DNA from: Amblyornis subalaris
Lineage: Eukaryota > Chordata > Aves > Passeriformes > Ptilonorhynchidae
Length of the DNA stretch: 64,000 bases
Direction of reading: 5' to 3'
NCBI GenBank assembly: GCA_018881555.1
Contig: JACAXG010000007.1
Coordinates: 12,691,235 to 12,755,234 of the forward strand
How positions within the stretch are numbered: the stretch's first letter is position 1; the number at the start of each line of letters is the position of its first letter. This document shows positions 39,671 through 53,197 of this stretch, one piece after another. The position numbers and the translations under genes were made by a program. Under the pieces are notes generated by a model. It had not been told where the DNA came from and made no database searches. It saw nothing but the letters and a program-made list of their open reading frames with translations.

Positions 39671-39722
39671 ATGCTTTGTGAAATTTGTGTTTCACATCCA
39701 GAAGGGTAGATGCTGGGAGTAC
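39671..39722 (-). CDS. TECRL: TECRL coding exon 3 (inferred number), ubiquitin-like domain
   Basis: This 52-nt exon encodes 17 residues plus the first base of a Cys codon. It includes the stretch STLLDVKHKFHKA, which corresponds to the helix of the ubiquitin-like domain in TECRL (human form close to DVKQKFHKAC). On the minus strand the acceptor is a CT-rich tract ending TTTTCCAG and the donor is GCAT|GTAAGTA, a strong consensus. It begins in phase 0, matching the end of the 130-nt exon, and leaves one base. That base is completed by GT at the start of the 45-nt exon to give Cys. It is too short for an ORF finder and was identified only by homology and splice signals. The flanking introns are about 13.5 kb (towards the 5' end of the gene) and 19.4 kb. 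Confidence 0.95.
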
Positions 39723-41999
39723 CTGGAAAAGAAAGCAAAACACATGCAGGTTAATTTTTCTGTCTTCTTCACTCTGGATTCCCTTCTCCACCCCTCTAAT
39801 GAAATAAATATACAATGCTTCCATTTCTCTGCAAGTTCTTTAGGCTGAAATGAAACAAATCAGCAAATTTGCTTTCACAGGTTGATATGTTATCAAGGAT
39901 TGTCCACATTTGACTTATACATTACCTGGACCATCCCTGCTTGGTCGATGGGAGGGTAAAATACAAGGGTCAAGAGGAAAAGCTGCTGGCCCTGCTTGAT
40001 GCAGCAACTGCCNCCAAGACCAAACCAGTGGGAAAACTTGTAGGGTTTAGCTTTAAAGTTACATTCAAGCTTGCTGAGGCATGTCTCCTAAAGACACAAA
40101 AGGGTTTTCTGGAGAGGCCAGTAGCAAAAGTGGCAGCTTCTGTCCTTTCTGACTGAAATGGGTTTGCTTCTGCATCNTTTTGTTCATGTGCACTGAGGAA
40201 ATTCAGGTGTCACAGTGTTAGATGGCAATCTGGAGGCCTTTTAGGCTCTTTTTTATTATGTATATTGATTTCTTAATATACTTTGTACAAATTATCTGAG
40301 AAACACAGTTAGAATTCACTAGAGCAAGAGACTNAGATTTACCTTGCCTTTACAAGGAGACGCAATGGGACACTCGAGGAAGTAGCATGTTGAGATACTT
40401 ATTAGTGGATTGTGACAACAACCATGCAAAAGAATAGAGAAAAACATAAGAAATTCTGCTAGCAGAGATCAGTCAGCACCTCAACATAGGCTGTCTTGTT
40501 GAAAAGACTGAGTTTGGAGAAGTACTGATGCCACAAAATAAAATTNCTGATTCTAAAGCAACAAATCAGTACAGAAAGAAAAGTTTATTCTTATAAAATT
40601 TGACACCACACAAAAATATACAATATACATGCCATTAGTACTTATGGTTAAGCCAACTTGTTTCCAGTTATCATATGAACAGAGATCGCACTACAGATTT
40701 CAGTGATCTACAGATATAAAATAATACCTGTGCTAAAAGGTATATATAGCACAGATTTTTCCTAGATTTTTCTTTGGGTTTAGATGAGAACACTTTATTT
40801 TCCACAGTTACAGAGGGTTTTACTAGGCCTAGGAAAAGTCCTTTTTTGCAGAAACTGCTGTATATGAACCCCTACTTAAACCCTGGCTTGTCTCTCTAAT
40901 GTGACTGCTAAGCAATGCCAACTCCGCACAAAGAAAGGCCTGGTCTCCTTGGAACCAAGAATCACCCTTTCCTTGTCCCTAATATTTGTGTTGACCCAAA
41001 CCATGCTGAGCAGTAGGCCAGGAAAGAGACATTGTCCCTGGAGTCCCTTTTCTTCCTAGCTACAGGGAACAATAGAAGAAGCCATTTTGTCTTTGTTGGT
41101 TCAAAAAGAAAAGAAAATATTTTNTCTGTAATCATTGCGCTTCAGCCATTCCATGCAACATCCAGTAGAACAGCACATCTCCCATAGTCTCCATGTGCCT
41201 TTTCCTGTCAAGTGTGCAACCTCTGTGGACTTGAGGATCGGAGATGGGGGGAGTTAATGTTCTCAAAACCTCTAAAAATGCCTGAAATTGCTTTCTCACA
41301 CCTTGTACTCTCACACCTGTGAGGCTTGGAGCCCAGAACCCATCAGATATGGATACAAGCGCCGTTAGCTGGCAACAACTGTACAGCTCACAAGACTGCA
41401 GACTAAAATTTGTCATGTGTCCTAGCACANGGCAGATGTGCAGCTATGCAGAGCTGGCATTGCCAGCGGAAGGATGGGGATGGTCTTTTCCAGTTTGANG
41501 GAGGATGATCTGGCTTTCTGAATAGCATAAACTGCATTCCTGCAGAGCCTGCATCCCTACAAGAGGTCAGCACCTCACCGTGATGGGTTCTGGGAAAGAG
41601 CANCTAGGGCCAACTTGCGCTCTGGAGAGCTGATCATCTGATTTAGTCAAAGAAAGCTGAAAAACTGTTAAGCTTAGCATATTTACCAAGCAGTGCGTGC
41701 TCAAAACAGAGCTCAAGGTCTCCATCTCCTGCCCTCCTGAGTATGTTTTGACTTCAGGGCAGACCTGCTCTCAATCTGTTCANAACGTCTAGTCCAGCCC
41801 TTCTCAGCAACTCTACCGTCACATCCCTCTCCCTTTTTCCATCCTGAGACATCCANTGCTTTCTCCNCTCCAAATCCTGCTACGGCAGCAANGGGATTCA
41901 CATCACCCAACCGTAGCTATTAAAAAAATCAGTCTAAGCTTGCGGTTTAGGTCTACCTGTAGCACCATCCGCGTGCCTTAGGTGCTTAAAAGTCACAAA

Positions 42000-42335
42000 G
42001 TGCTCACGATGTCCCGCCGCAGCGGTGAGCGTGTCCGTGGGGTGTGACGCGCGGCCCCGCACGCACCACGTCCCCTGCCTCCGCAGCCGCTGCTCGCGGC
42101 GCGTAGCTGCAGCTGGAAGGGCTGCGCTCTGCACGACACCTCCGAGAGAGGCAGAGCTCGTTAGCAGGAGCACTGCTGCGCCTGACTGCATCCCAGCTGC
42201 TGGGGGCTGGAGCTGGTTTCAGTCCTGCCAGCGCGGGCCCCGGAGATGCGCTGGAGTGGTCGTTCGCGGTCTGGCAGCTCCGCGCGGCTCCGCTCGGGCC
42301 GCGGGGGCCCGGGAAAGGCACGGAGGACGCATCCA
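42000..42335. promoter_or_regulatory. Intronic CpG island, possible promoter
   Basis: By eye there are about 40 CpG dinucleotides in roughly 330 bases, against a background where CpG is rare. GC content is far above the surrounding intron. Runs such as GACGCGCGGCCCCGC and GGGCCGCGGGGGCCCGGG are typical of unmethylated vertebrate CpG islands. It lies inside TECRL, about 2.3 kb upstream of the 52-nt exon in gene direction. It could be an alternative TECRL promoter, a promoter of a non-coding or antisense RNA, or a remnant. On the plus strand CAGCG|GTGAGCG near 42024 could serve as a donor. The longer open frames here are expected in GC-rich DNA and are not taken as coding. Confidence 0.7.
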
Positions 42336-45300
42336 GCCAGGAGGGCAGCAGGACAGCTGTTTTACGAGCCAGCTGGCTTAGAGAAGGACCCTTCCGCTTG
42401 AGACAAACTGCACGGATCGCAACTGAAAAATAACACAAATACTTGCCCCTTCAGAACGGGCTGTGACATAGAAGAATCGCGGTGTCCTTTCCCAGGCAGA
42501 ATAATGAGGCTAGAGCCACAAAAGAATGAAATACATTTTTTTATGATCTTGATAATTCTGTGTCCTTTTTTAAAGACCTCATAAAACAACCGGTGAAGCT
42601 ATAGTTTCTAATATTGATCAATGAGAAGATGGATGCTGAGACACCAGCTTACTACTAAGAGTGTCCTCTTCGTAGACCATTAATTATCTTTTGTTCTTTT
42701 CATTGTACATCAATACAAGCTAAGGAATTGTAAGGACTGGAAAAGCATCTGCTCTTATTACCCTTTGTGCTAACTGAATAAAACACCCTGGAATATTTCA
42801 CTGTAATTATTAGTCTTACTCTCCTTTCATTCTTCTGCATTAATTCTGAAAGCATTATAACCCTTTCTTTCCTCTATTTCAGTACTTTTCAAATATGCAA
42901 AGGAAGAGCAGAGTGAGAGACCACCCTTTGTTTAAAGCAAGACAGATTTCTCCTCTTACTTGGTATGTATGTTCTATAGTCTGATGGTCGGGGCAGTTTT
43001 TCCCTACAACTTCTTAACTTGTAGTTTAACACCAGATTTAAATATAGTCAACTTTCTAATAAGTTACTATCACGGGTAAGGTACAAGACTGCTTTTTCTT
43101 GAAAAAAATGTTATGAATAAATGCATATTTTACAGCTGTGGGTTGCATTCATTACACTTTTCATTCAGAAAAGGATGATTTTAAAATGTCAAATCCTGGT
43201 TTCCCTGTACCTTCACAGCAAAAAAACTTTTACTTTTCCATTTGAGGCAACTTTTCATTTATAGGAATTCGAGAATTAAAGGACCTTCTGGGTCATCCAT
43301 ACCAGTTCTATTCTTCCTTTAGACACCAATGCACAAAGCATCACATTTCTTTTTAAGATTTAAAATACCATATTAGTATTTTATGCTATGACTCAAGGAA
43401 AAGCACTAAGTGGAAGATATTAAGGGAACTTAATACTGCCTTTTGTGAGTGTAAGCTAATCAGATAGTTATCCACTTTCATACCTCTTTCACATTTATAA
43501 GTCAGGAATTATGCCAAATCTGGTGATCTGTATGTAATTGCATCACTCGGTTCTTGCACTAAAGAATTATTGTAGGGGTTAGAGGTCAGCAGAATATCAA
43601 TAAGAATTTTAATAATAGAATTTCAGCAAATAAGTAATCTTTCATTCAACATTTCCTTTCGAATATTTTTTCTCTCTGTGGCACGTCAGTACCACTGCAG
43701 TGCTGAGTCACCTACTTTGCAACAGGCAGTCATTTTCCATAATTGCAGAAATTCAGAAATTCTGCCACTCCAGCTGCTCATTAACCACAGCCCCATCTTC
43801 AGCCNGGGTAAATTTGTTCAAAAGGGTGACATCAGTTTATTGCAGCTGAGGATCTGGCAGCAAAACAGATAACCAGCTAATGGGAAAGCCAGGTAATTTC
43901 CACATTCAGCACTCAACAAATACTTTATCATTACTGCTTTTGCTCCCTGTCCTTGTTTTGGGACCATGCTGTATCATCAGAAATCAGCAGCACTTCACAG
44001 AAAGTTAATTAGGAAAACACCTGTTCTAATTGATGTCTGTGTTCTGTGAATGTGACTTCTAGATCAGATTGCTTTTTCTTGATGTCAGTTTTCAGAGACA
44101 GAATTAAAAATTGGGTACTCTTTTGCCCTAACCTTTCTCAATGTGCCCCACACTTCTCCCCTGTGTGGAGTCATGCCCAGTGTGCTGGTCATGCCCAAAG
44201 AGATAAAAATAAATGAGCTCACCATGGAAATTACATAGAGGTAACTACACTACAGACAAGTGTTGTCAGCAGCTACACAAAGGCTTTATATAGAATCCAG
44301 TATTTTACTCAGTAGACTGCAGCAAAGTGCCTACCAAACAACTGGCTCTGATCTCAGCCCAGTCTTTCCAGAAACTGGAGATATTCAGAACGACAGCTTT
44401 AGCCAAAGTAGTTTCCAGTACTCATACGTAAGTAAAGGGCTGCCTCACTGAGCAATCTTCTAGATTATTATCTGGTCACATGAACTTTGGCATATGACAT
44501 AATCTAACTGACTAATATTTCCAGTGATTATGGGCCAAATTAGCTAAGAATACACATAACCACATGCTTGCTGGGTGCAGTCATGTGAATTTACACCAGC
44601 CAAGTTTGCCTCTAAAGATGATTAATTGTTTTTGTACTGCTAGCTGGGTACTTACATTAAAAAAAAAAAATCCTCTCTGCAAGAAATTGCCTGAAAAAGA
44701 GCTTTTTCTCTCTCCACTAAAGATGAGAGTGGACGTAAAGAGAATGTAGCCCATTAGCAGATGGAAGGTGTGCAGGCCATCCCTCAGTTTACAGAATTCA
44801 ACATGTACACATATTTCTGAGCAAATCTGACTAGAATTGGTACATCCCCATGCCTTCTGACCTTTTGTTAAAGGGAGCTGAGTAAGGTTACTCTACTCAC
44901 CTCAGCAGCTTAACAGCAGAACCTGTCAGGAAGCCTCTGTCACAACATTTTTCTACCAGGGAAATGGAATTGTTCTGGCAAAACCCTGGATGTGTAAATT
45001 TGTGTTGACTTCAAAATTTTTTAATGGAATAGAAATTTAAAAAAAGCAATCTGCTCCAGCAGCATGCTGAAAATTCATTTTGTTGTGTTATTTTCATTAC
45101 TTTTTATTTTTCATCTGTATGGAACTTTCATTACTTTTGCATTATTTTATGACACATCTATCATGATAGTGCAAAATAATATAACACATGGCTCTTGTGT
45201 CATTGAAAATAACCCAATAGGAAATAATATGCAAATAAATGCACTATTAACATGTAAAATAAATTGAACTTGAAATATTTATTATGTCATAACAGATTGA

Positions 45301-45639
45301 AATATTTCAAAATTAATTTGTAATGCAATCTTTCCCAAATTCCACCTCATCAAAAATTCAAGACTCATTTTTTTCTCTGTCATTTTCAAAGAAAACAGCG
45401 TTTGGGATATTCACTTAAAAACAAATTATTTGACAAAAAAAAAGAGAAACAAAATAAAATTTAAAATAAATATGATAGTATTTTATTATAAATAAACATA
45501 GCCATATATTCTTTTATCAAATGGAATAAAACTTAAATCATAAAAATAATAAATAATAGTTTTGACCAATACTTCTCAGGAAGAAAGTGAGGCTTAGGGT
45601 GGGGTTTATGTTTTTGTTTGGATTTTGATTGCCAGTTCT

Positions 45640-45722
45640 AGCACAGATTAAGTATATGGCTTAGCTGTGGAACCTCTCTGAATTTGTCTTCTCTTTTCTA
45701 TCAAATCGCTGTAGAGATTTGT
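45640..45722 (-). repeat. Possible MIR-like fragment, reverse orientation
   Basis: TGTGGAACCTCTCTGAATTT, GTCTTCTCTTTTCTATCAAA has the layout of a reverse MIR (TTAACCTCTCTGAGCCTCAG, TTTCCTCATCTGTAAAA). The resemblance is weak and the call is tentative. Confidence 0.3.
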
Positions 45723-48700
45723 GTTTGCTTTTTTATCTCTAGCAGAGATAAAAGACTGTTAAAATCTTAAAACTTAAACAGACTGTTTAACAGACTGTTA
45801 AAATCAAGCACAGCACCCAAGAAACTCAACCAATATTTAGTGCAGGATGGTCACAATCATTTGGGGGACTGTATGAAGACAAAAAAAAAAAGCCACAAGA
45901 TCAACCACTTCAAAAGAAAACTCAGAAAAGAACATGTATTGGCAAAACAAGTGGTTCTATGAGTAGCAGGGCTAATAAAGCAGGTCCATGAAGGGAAGTT
46001 GGAAGCTGAGAAGCCGCAGAAAGGAATGGGAAGCGAGGGTGAAATGTGAGAACAACCAGGCAGCATCAGGTCTGCCAGAAATCCAAGTACTTTTGTTTAC
46101 ACAATACCAAGTGCAATGAAGAGATGCTTGCTGTGCTTCTGGTAAAGATGCCCTGACTGGCACAATTTGCTCTTTTTGAGGCACAAGAAAAGTAGCTGTT
46201 AAGAAAGAAAAGCTTGCATTTTAAGGACTTTTTAAAATCCAAAATTGCCTAAACGTAGGCAGATATGTTATAATAATAGCATTAATATATACTGCTGAAT
46301 ATTTATAGATCCATGACTACATGGCTCAGGTGTTTTGTGAAGAATCACATGTCTGATTTCAGAAAGAACCTGAAGCATGTTCTGATGGACCAATAAATCA
46401 TATGCAGGAGTATTTTAATGCTACAATAATCCCTATAGGAGATGCCATTATGCACCTAACTTTCCATCACAGACTGTGCTGTTAACTATTAGGCTAATAA
46501 AACACCTACTGCTCCCTATGGTCTTGTATTGCTCCAGCACATCCATAATTTGCAATAATCTGTGAATTATCTTTGATGCAATAAGGCAAATGTGCGGCTG
46601 GGGTAAAATGTCGTAACTTTGTTGGGAAAGAGGACATTTTGACACTGGCTGGGAATCTGTCTCTGCAGATACAATTTTGGCAATATTCACTTCTCTGGTA
46701 GCATAGCTGGCTTTTACTGCTGGCCAGAATGGTTTATGTTCATGAAGAGTTGGAGCACTACCGGTGTCTCAAGAATTCACTGTCTTGTCTTTGCTGAACT
46801 TTGAATGAAACTTGAATTTTTTTGAATATTTATTATATTTGCTTCTTTATTTCTTCCCCCAGGCTTAGGCTTTTTTTATCTAAAATAAGAGATGTATAAA
46901 ACCTGTCACTTAAATGCACTTCTAAGCCTCGATTAGTATCAGCTGAAGCATTAGTCATCTGTTGCAGCTTCTGCAATTCTTTCAATTATCCCTTTACAAA
47001 TGCTAAATGCCCTGAAGTTACCAGCTTCTCCCCTCCCAGTCTCTCTCTTCTAGAAAAATCAAAGGCGATTTCTCCACGTATTCCATTTAAAAAGCCATCT
47101 CACAGCAAGCAGAAAGGAGTATGTATAGTTGTCTCTTCTCATCTGAAACTATCTGTAGCTATATTGACATGAAAATTATGTGGATTTCTAGCAGAGTGGG
47201 AAGAAATAAGTGTCATGCATTGCTACAACAGAATTTGAATATTTTTACCTACTTTACCAAATATAAGTANTAACTGAGGAAGAAAATACTACTGTCATCA
47301 CTTCCAGCATTGAGGGGTAGGCATAAGATTCAATTCTTACAGGCAAGAAAACAGACAGATTTTATAACATATTTGTAAAAGTAAGATTTTTTTTGCCGTG
47401 CCCCCCAGCAGGGACCAGATCCCCACTGTACAGTAAAAGGCACAAGACACCACAGAATCCTCCTTCCAAATGGAAGTAAAAAAGAGGACTTCCACAGCAA
47501 TGAGCCTACATCCAGCTAGTTTTGTGTCTGCCCCTTCAGCCATATTGCTGTGGGAATTGCTGGTATGTAGGACTCAGCATTCATGTCTTACTATGGAAGT
47601 CCCCTCCTTTGGCATAGCTGGTTATTCACTCCCTTTGGGCATCTGTGGCATCAGAGGCAACACATCTCTAAGGATAGATTTGCTCAAATGAGAAAAATGA
47701 TGATGAAAATCCTATGCACGAAATGAGGTCGCTGTGGATGTTCACAGGTTCTGCTCATTCTCCACCAAGAATATATAGTCCTCTGAAGTGAAATATTAGA
47801 AGTGAAAGATTTAGGGGGGAAAATACTTAAAATGGCAGTGAAAGTATTAATCTCTTTCCTGGGAAAGGACTTCTTTGCTTCCCTAGAATGAGGCTAATGG
47901 GGAGAGGCAATGTTCTGGTACTGCTGAGTTCCTTTGCAGAGTTTCACTGCCTACTTTAATGACTGCATTTGCTCACCTAAAATGAATGTGGTATGTCTAA
48001 CCTCCAAGCCATGATGTGAGAAGTTATTTTTATTTGCCAGAGCTGACTGTGCAAAAGAGAGGCAGTGATGTCTGTTCTTCTCAGCCATTCTCTTTCTGTG
48101 AGAGCGCTGCAAACCACAGGCGAGAGTAATGGATTTCTGATACTACAGGCAGCATCTCTGCATGCATATGGCTCTGCTGGCATGCCAGTGTAAATCCATT
48201 GTATTGTTAGGGCATAATGTTCAGGTACAAAGATACTATTGTTTTAGGTGATTTTCAAACAATAAATGCTTATGAACTCTTTCAGAGAAAGACAGGCCTT
48301 TCAGAGCAATCAGAATAAGCCCCATTTCATCTTTGGCAAAAGATGAGGTAATATACACACTGTAATATTTAACTGCAAGAAGTGTTGTGTGTATATGTGA
48401 CTGGGTTGATACAAAGACTTGTGTCTATTCAAGGTTCTTTTAATTTAGTAAAAATAACAATGTTCGTATGACGTTCACTGTAGGCATTGCACAGCATGTC
48501 TACACTCACAAACATAGAGTTAAATGTTTCTACAGTGTATATTGTCAACCATAAACATTTAACTATCACTAATTGAGTTTTACAAAGACAGTCCAGTGGG
48601 AGAGGGCATTGGGTGGTTCACGGAGAGGTGGTTTAAGGAAGAGTAGGAAAGAAGCTTCCACTATCTTTGCAACACAACAAGAAAAGAGGCTCTTCCTGCA

Positions 48701-49810
48701 CATCTTAGGAAGCAAGCTCTCTTCTGCAAGCCTTAGGAAGTTTTCTGAAAAGGAGGGTCACTGCATAGTAGCCAAAACCTGAATCTGTACCTCTGTTTGT
48801 GGCTTAACTTGCAAAATCGTATAGCACAAAACTACTGAGCTCTGAGGCTTTTGAAGGGAAAAAGCTTTCTCTGCTGGTTTCCCCAGAGGTGATTTATTCT
48901 GTAAAAACTGTATTGTGTAACACTTTCTGCCTTAAAAGCAACTCATGCAAAGTTNATTACATTGCACTATGTTTGTGGGAAAATACATTTTACTACAAGT
49001 TAATTTGAAGAAAAAAATATTATACAATGAGAGCCATAAAAGAAACAGTTATGAGTTGCCTTAACAGCATTTATAAATCAAATCACTGCACATCGATAAC
49101 TTTAAAACCAACCTACATCAGGCTTTTGGAACAATGCATGAGTAAAACAGTTTTTGAGTAGCTATGTATTTTTCATAAGTTTTGGCTGGTAAAAGAAATG
49201 TGGATTATTTGTCAAAAAATACAAAAAGGAATTGTTTTCTTTCATTTATAAGACTTGGTGATTTTTGCACATTCTACTGTTTTCTACGGGTTTTCGGAAG
49301 CACTAGAGAAGCAAAAATCCTTAGATATTCTGAGGTGCTTTTTCCTTGAAAATATTTGTAACAAGAAATGACTAATTACGTGCCCTCTCCTCTTCACACA
49401 GACATAGGAATTTCATCCATAGAAATTAATAAATTGTGGGGAAAAAAGGGACTTATTATCACCTAAGCTCACCTGGTGTTTTACACTGACCAAAAAAGAG
49501 ATTTGTTCCTTGCTAAATACTTCTTTCACTCACTAATCAAGAAACCTGCATGAACCATGTTTCAGCTGCAGAATATCTTCACAAGTGCAGTATTGATGTG
49601 CATGTTAGAGGTTGAAGATTGACCCACAAGACACCCAACTGTTACTTACTATCCCTTGGCTGACTGTCAAATATGGGCCAAATTTCTTGGCTAAATTTTC
49701 CTAATTGTAGCTTTCAGCCATCAGGTCTTGTAAGGCCTTTGGCTGCTTCGGTAAGCACCTTTCTGCTCAGAGACATCCTCTCCCAGGCCTGCCTCCCCGG
49801 GGAGTGGAGA

Positions 49811-49896
49811 GGAAAGGAAGGAAGAAAGGAAGAAAGGAAGGAAGGAAGGAAGGAAGGAAGGAAGGAAGGAAGGAAGGAAGGAAGGAAGGAAGGAAG
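49811..49896. repeat. GGAA tetranucleotide microsatellite
   Basis: The stretch is purine-only with imperfect GGAA/GAAA units at the left. It continues as an uninterrupted array of about 15 GGAA units from about 49836 to 49895. It translates as Lys-Gly-Arg repeats in all plus frames, which explains repetitive open frames here. Confidence 0.97.
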
Positions 49897-52800
49897 ACCC
49901 AGGATGCTGGCCTGCAAACTGACCTAGACACCTGGACTCTTGTCCAGTCATGGGCAGTGTGTGGAATGGGAAGCCACCTGTGCACCTCCTCAAACCTTCA
50001 GTGCCTAGTCCCAAGGCACCTTCTCTGAGCATTTATATACTGCTTTTAAGGACGGTTTTAGCCTAAGTTTATATTAACATTCCCTACTTGGAGACTTTGC
50101 CTAGTTTGGGGACATTTTGTAGAATAACTGGGAAAAAAAAATTGAGGCAGTTTTGTGATTCCTCCCTTCTCTCCCCATCCCCCAAACTCAGAAGCCTCCT
50201 CTACATGGCATATCACTTCAGAATTCATTTCTGTACCAAGAGCAAATCTTGGGAAAAAGATCTCACACTGCTATTATTTTTCTTTTAAATTCTTTAAGTA
50301 CCTCACTGGAAAAGCTCGTGTGCACCAAACTACTTGCATAATTTTATATCCATAGCAGAGAAAGTCCCCAGAGCAGGTTGACAATATTAAATAAAAGAAA
50401 TGATACTCCTATAAAGAATTTCATGTTCACAGTGTGCATGTGCAAAATAAACTGCCAGTTTTGCTGACTCCTGTGAATTTACTTTGAGTTTTGCAAGATT
50501 AGGTAATTTCTCTAAAGCCCCAGCTCCTGCAGGAGATCACTATGGGACAAAATATCTGGGATTTTTCTCTCCGTCTGCTTCCTTTCAGTATTTTTTTCTG
50601 CCTTTCCTGATTGTGGCAAAGCCTGCAGGATGATGTGAATGTCTCTTAAAGGTTTAAAAAACTAGACAAATATGTATTTATTCTGTTCCTTGAAGTTAAA
50701 GGCTATCAAGACCTTATAATAACCACTTAATATAAGTGACTGATCCTTCCCAAAAGTATAAGGCGGGTAAGAAAGCCAAAGGAAATAATGTCATTTTCCT
50801 TTTTCAGAGAGAGAATCAATTCACAGTTACTTATGCTGGATCCAAAACCTTGGATTGATGCCAGTTAATTTCTCAAGATCACCCAGCCAAACACACCACT
50901 TCTACACCCCTGACAGTGCATTGAGCACAGGAAATAATTTCTTGCTAAATACCGGAACTAGTTAAATGTACCATAATTTTGCAGACTTTACAGAGCTCCC
51001 ACTAATCTGAATGGGAATCATATGCATATGGATATGGGAGACTCTCATAGAAACTCAACCTCTGGGAGCAGCTACTGATATTAAACCACCTAGCATTAAG
51101 GCTTGAATCACTCTGGCTGGGTTTCTATTTGGTGGAGAAAGAAAGGGTTCTTCTCTCTGCCATTATAATTTAGTTTGTCCCTTTAGATTTATTAATCTAA
51201 GAATATTACAAATGCATTTGTTAAATCATAATAGTCTGCACTACTAACAATATGCAATAAGAGTGTAAATACACACATTGTCTCCTATTCTCTTCTAATC
51301 TAAAGCCTGACAAGAAATAATTACATGCAAACCCAAGAAATGAAGTTAATCATAACTCTCTTACAAAGAGAAAACAGGCATTAGAAGTGTCATGTTGGGC
51401 CTGTACCACTTATATTTAATTAAATGGAAGATTATGCATAATCCAGTACAACAGTCTCTTGTTTGCTCTAATAATCAAATGAAATGAAGTTCACCAATAC
51501 TAACAAGTGTTCATGGAAGCAAGGAACCCAACTTCTGTACCTTCAGGGTTGACTTAAGAAGGGATTATCACAGCCAAGAAAGAGACTTAAACAGCCAGGT
51601 GAATGAGCATTCTAAACCCGAATTCTTTAGGCAGTCTTGGATATCTCAGCCTTGTACTGTACTTGTACCAATCCCTTGGTATTGCGCCAAAAATAAATTA
51701 AAAATAGTCCCTGCTGCTGGCCATGTAAATGGAACATATATTCCTGTTTCCGAGCAGAGTCTTTCAGTTTACTTTCAGTTGTTATTGCTACTCTGTCTGT
51801 ATTTTACCTCTAAAGAGTACTTAGCGATCGCCACTTGTGCCTCCCTTTTCACCACTACAGAGGCAGAGTCCCTGGTTTGGAGGAGGTAAAGAAAATCTTC
51901 AGGCTCAGCAAAATTCAGAATAAAGATTGAAACGCAGGTCTGCTATCATCCCAGCAGTGTGCATCATGGAAGGATTCCTGAATCGTGGCTCTTTGCCTAA
52001 TGCTGTTGCTGTAATATATTTCTGTTAATGACACTATGGGAAAGCTCAAGATAAGCAAAAGACTCAAAACCTAATTCAGTATAGTATGTAGATAATCTAA
52101 CAACTGTGTTAATATCACTCAATAAAGTAATGTGAACACTGTCATTAAAACTGTTATTAATAGTCATCCTATTTGTTTGACCGTTTTGTACATGTTTCTT
52201 CTTCAGCTAAATTTAAAAAAAATCAAAAAATATTTTCCCCCATTAAGAATGAGCAAATGGGATGTTTACTTTTAACTAGGTGCACAAATTGCAAAAACAC
52301 CCTCTAAATGATCAAGAACACTGGAAATCTGGTAGTATTCCACTCTGCATATTTCAAAGGCATTAACTTAAACATTTGAAGCAAACTTATCTACCGCTTC
52401 CAGCTGTTGCCAATGAGGATAAGGGAATTTTTTTTCTTCTAGAAAAACAGTAAGTCTCAAAACACTACTAAGTTACTGAAAAATTCTATAGGCTAAATAG
52501 ATTAGGATTCCCATTTTCATGGCACGCAGGAGACCAAGTCTTTCGCTGAGGGACAATGAAAAACCGTGATGAAAATATTTATGAGGCATTTTTTTAGCTG
52601 TTATTTATGGGTTTGTAAACTTCCTTCCTACCCCATCCTCTCATCCTACTTATGCAATTTGGCCTTAGTTTATATTTTTTTACTCACATTATTAAAACAA
52701 ACAAACAAAACAGCTCATTTAGATAAGACCCTTTGTCTAAAACTAAAAATTTTTTAAATTTGCCAGGTTCCTGCCCAATCTAACAAGCAGGGCACACCTG

Positions 52801-53197
52801 AGTACATTTGGACACCAGCAAGTAGCCACAGCATTGCAGAGATGGTAAGCTTTACAAATGTATTAAAGTTGGGTCTCCATTCTGAAACAGACATTCAAGT
52901 ATCAAGGTCTGAAATAGACACCGTAATCTGAGTGCCAAGAGTCAGCCTAAGGACATATCTCGAGTCCTCAGAGCAGCCAGGAGGTCTAAAACTAAACCAG
53001 TGTTGGATTATTTGTAAAAACCCTGGAGAAAAACAAGCCAGGGTTGTGACTAACAAGGAGCTCTTAGAGTCTCCCAGAGAAAGGAATGAAAGTATTTCTA
53101 CTACAGAGTGAGACCACAGCACAGTGAAAACAAGAGTCCCTGAACCGGCACCGTGTGAACCAGGCGCACACCCAGCGTGCTGGAATAGCGCACTCAC

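Larger units (their letters stand above)
39723..53197 (-). other. TECRL: TECRL intron between exons 2 and 3 (13.5 kb)
   Basis: It runs from GTGAGTG to TTTTCCAG on the minus strand. Its striking content is the CpG island at 42.0-42.3 kb. It also holds a GGAA microsatellite at 49.8 kb, an AT-rich stretch around 45.1-45.6 kb and a weak MIR-like fragment at 45.65 kb. No protein-coding exon was recognised. Confidence 0.85.

Noticed and set aside
42004..42438. 144-codon minus-strand open frame across the CpG island
   Set aside because: GC-rich sequence has few stops. The composition is low-complexity Ala/Pro/Arg/Ser without a known motif.
49673..50032. Overlapping repetitive open frames (Lys-Gly-Arg and Leu-Pro-Ser-Phe repeats)
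   Set aside because: They are translations of the GGAA microsatellite, not genes.
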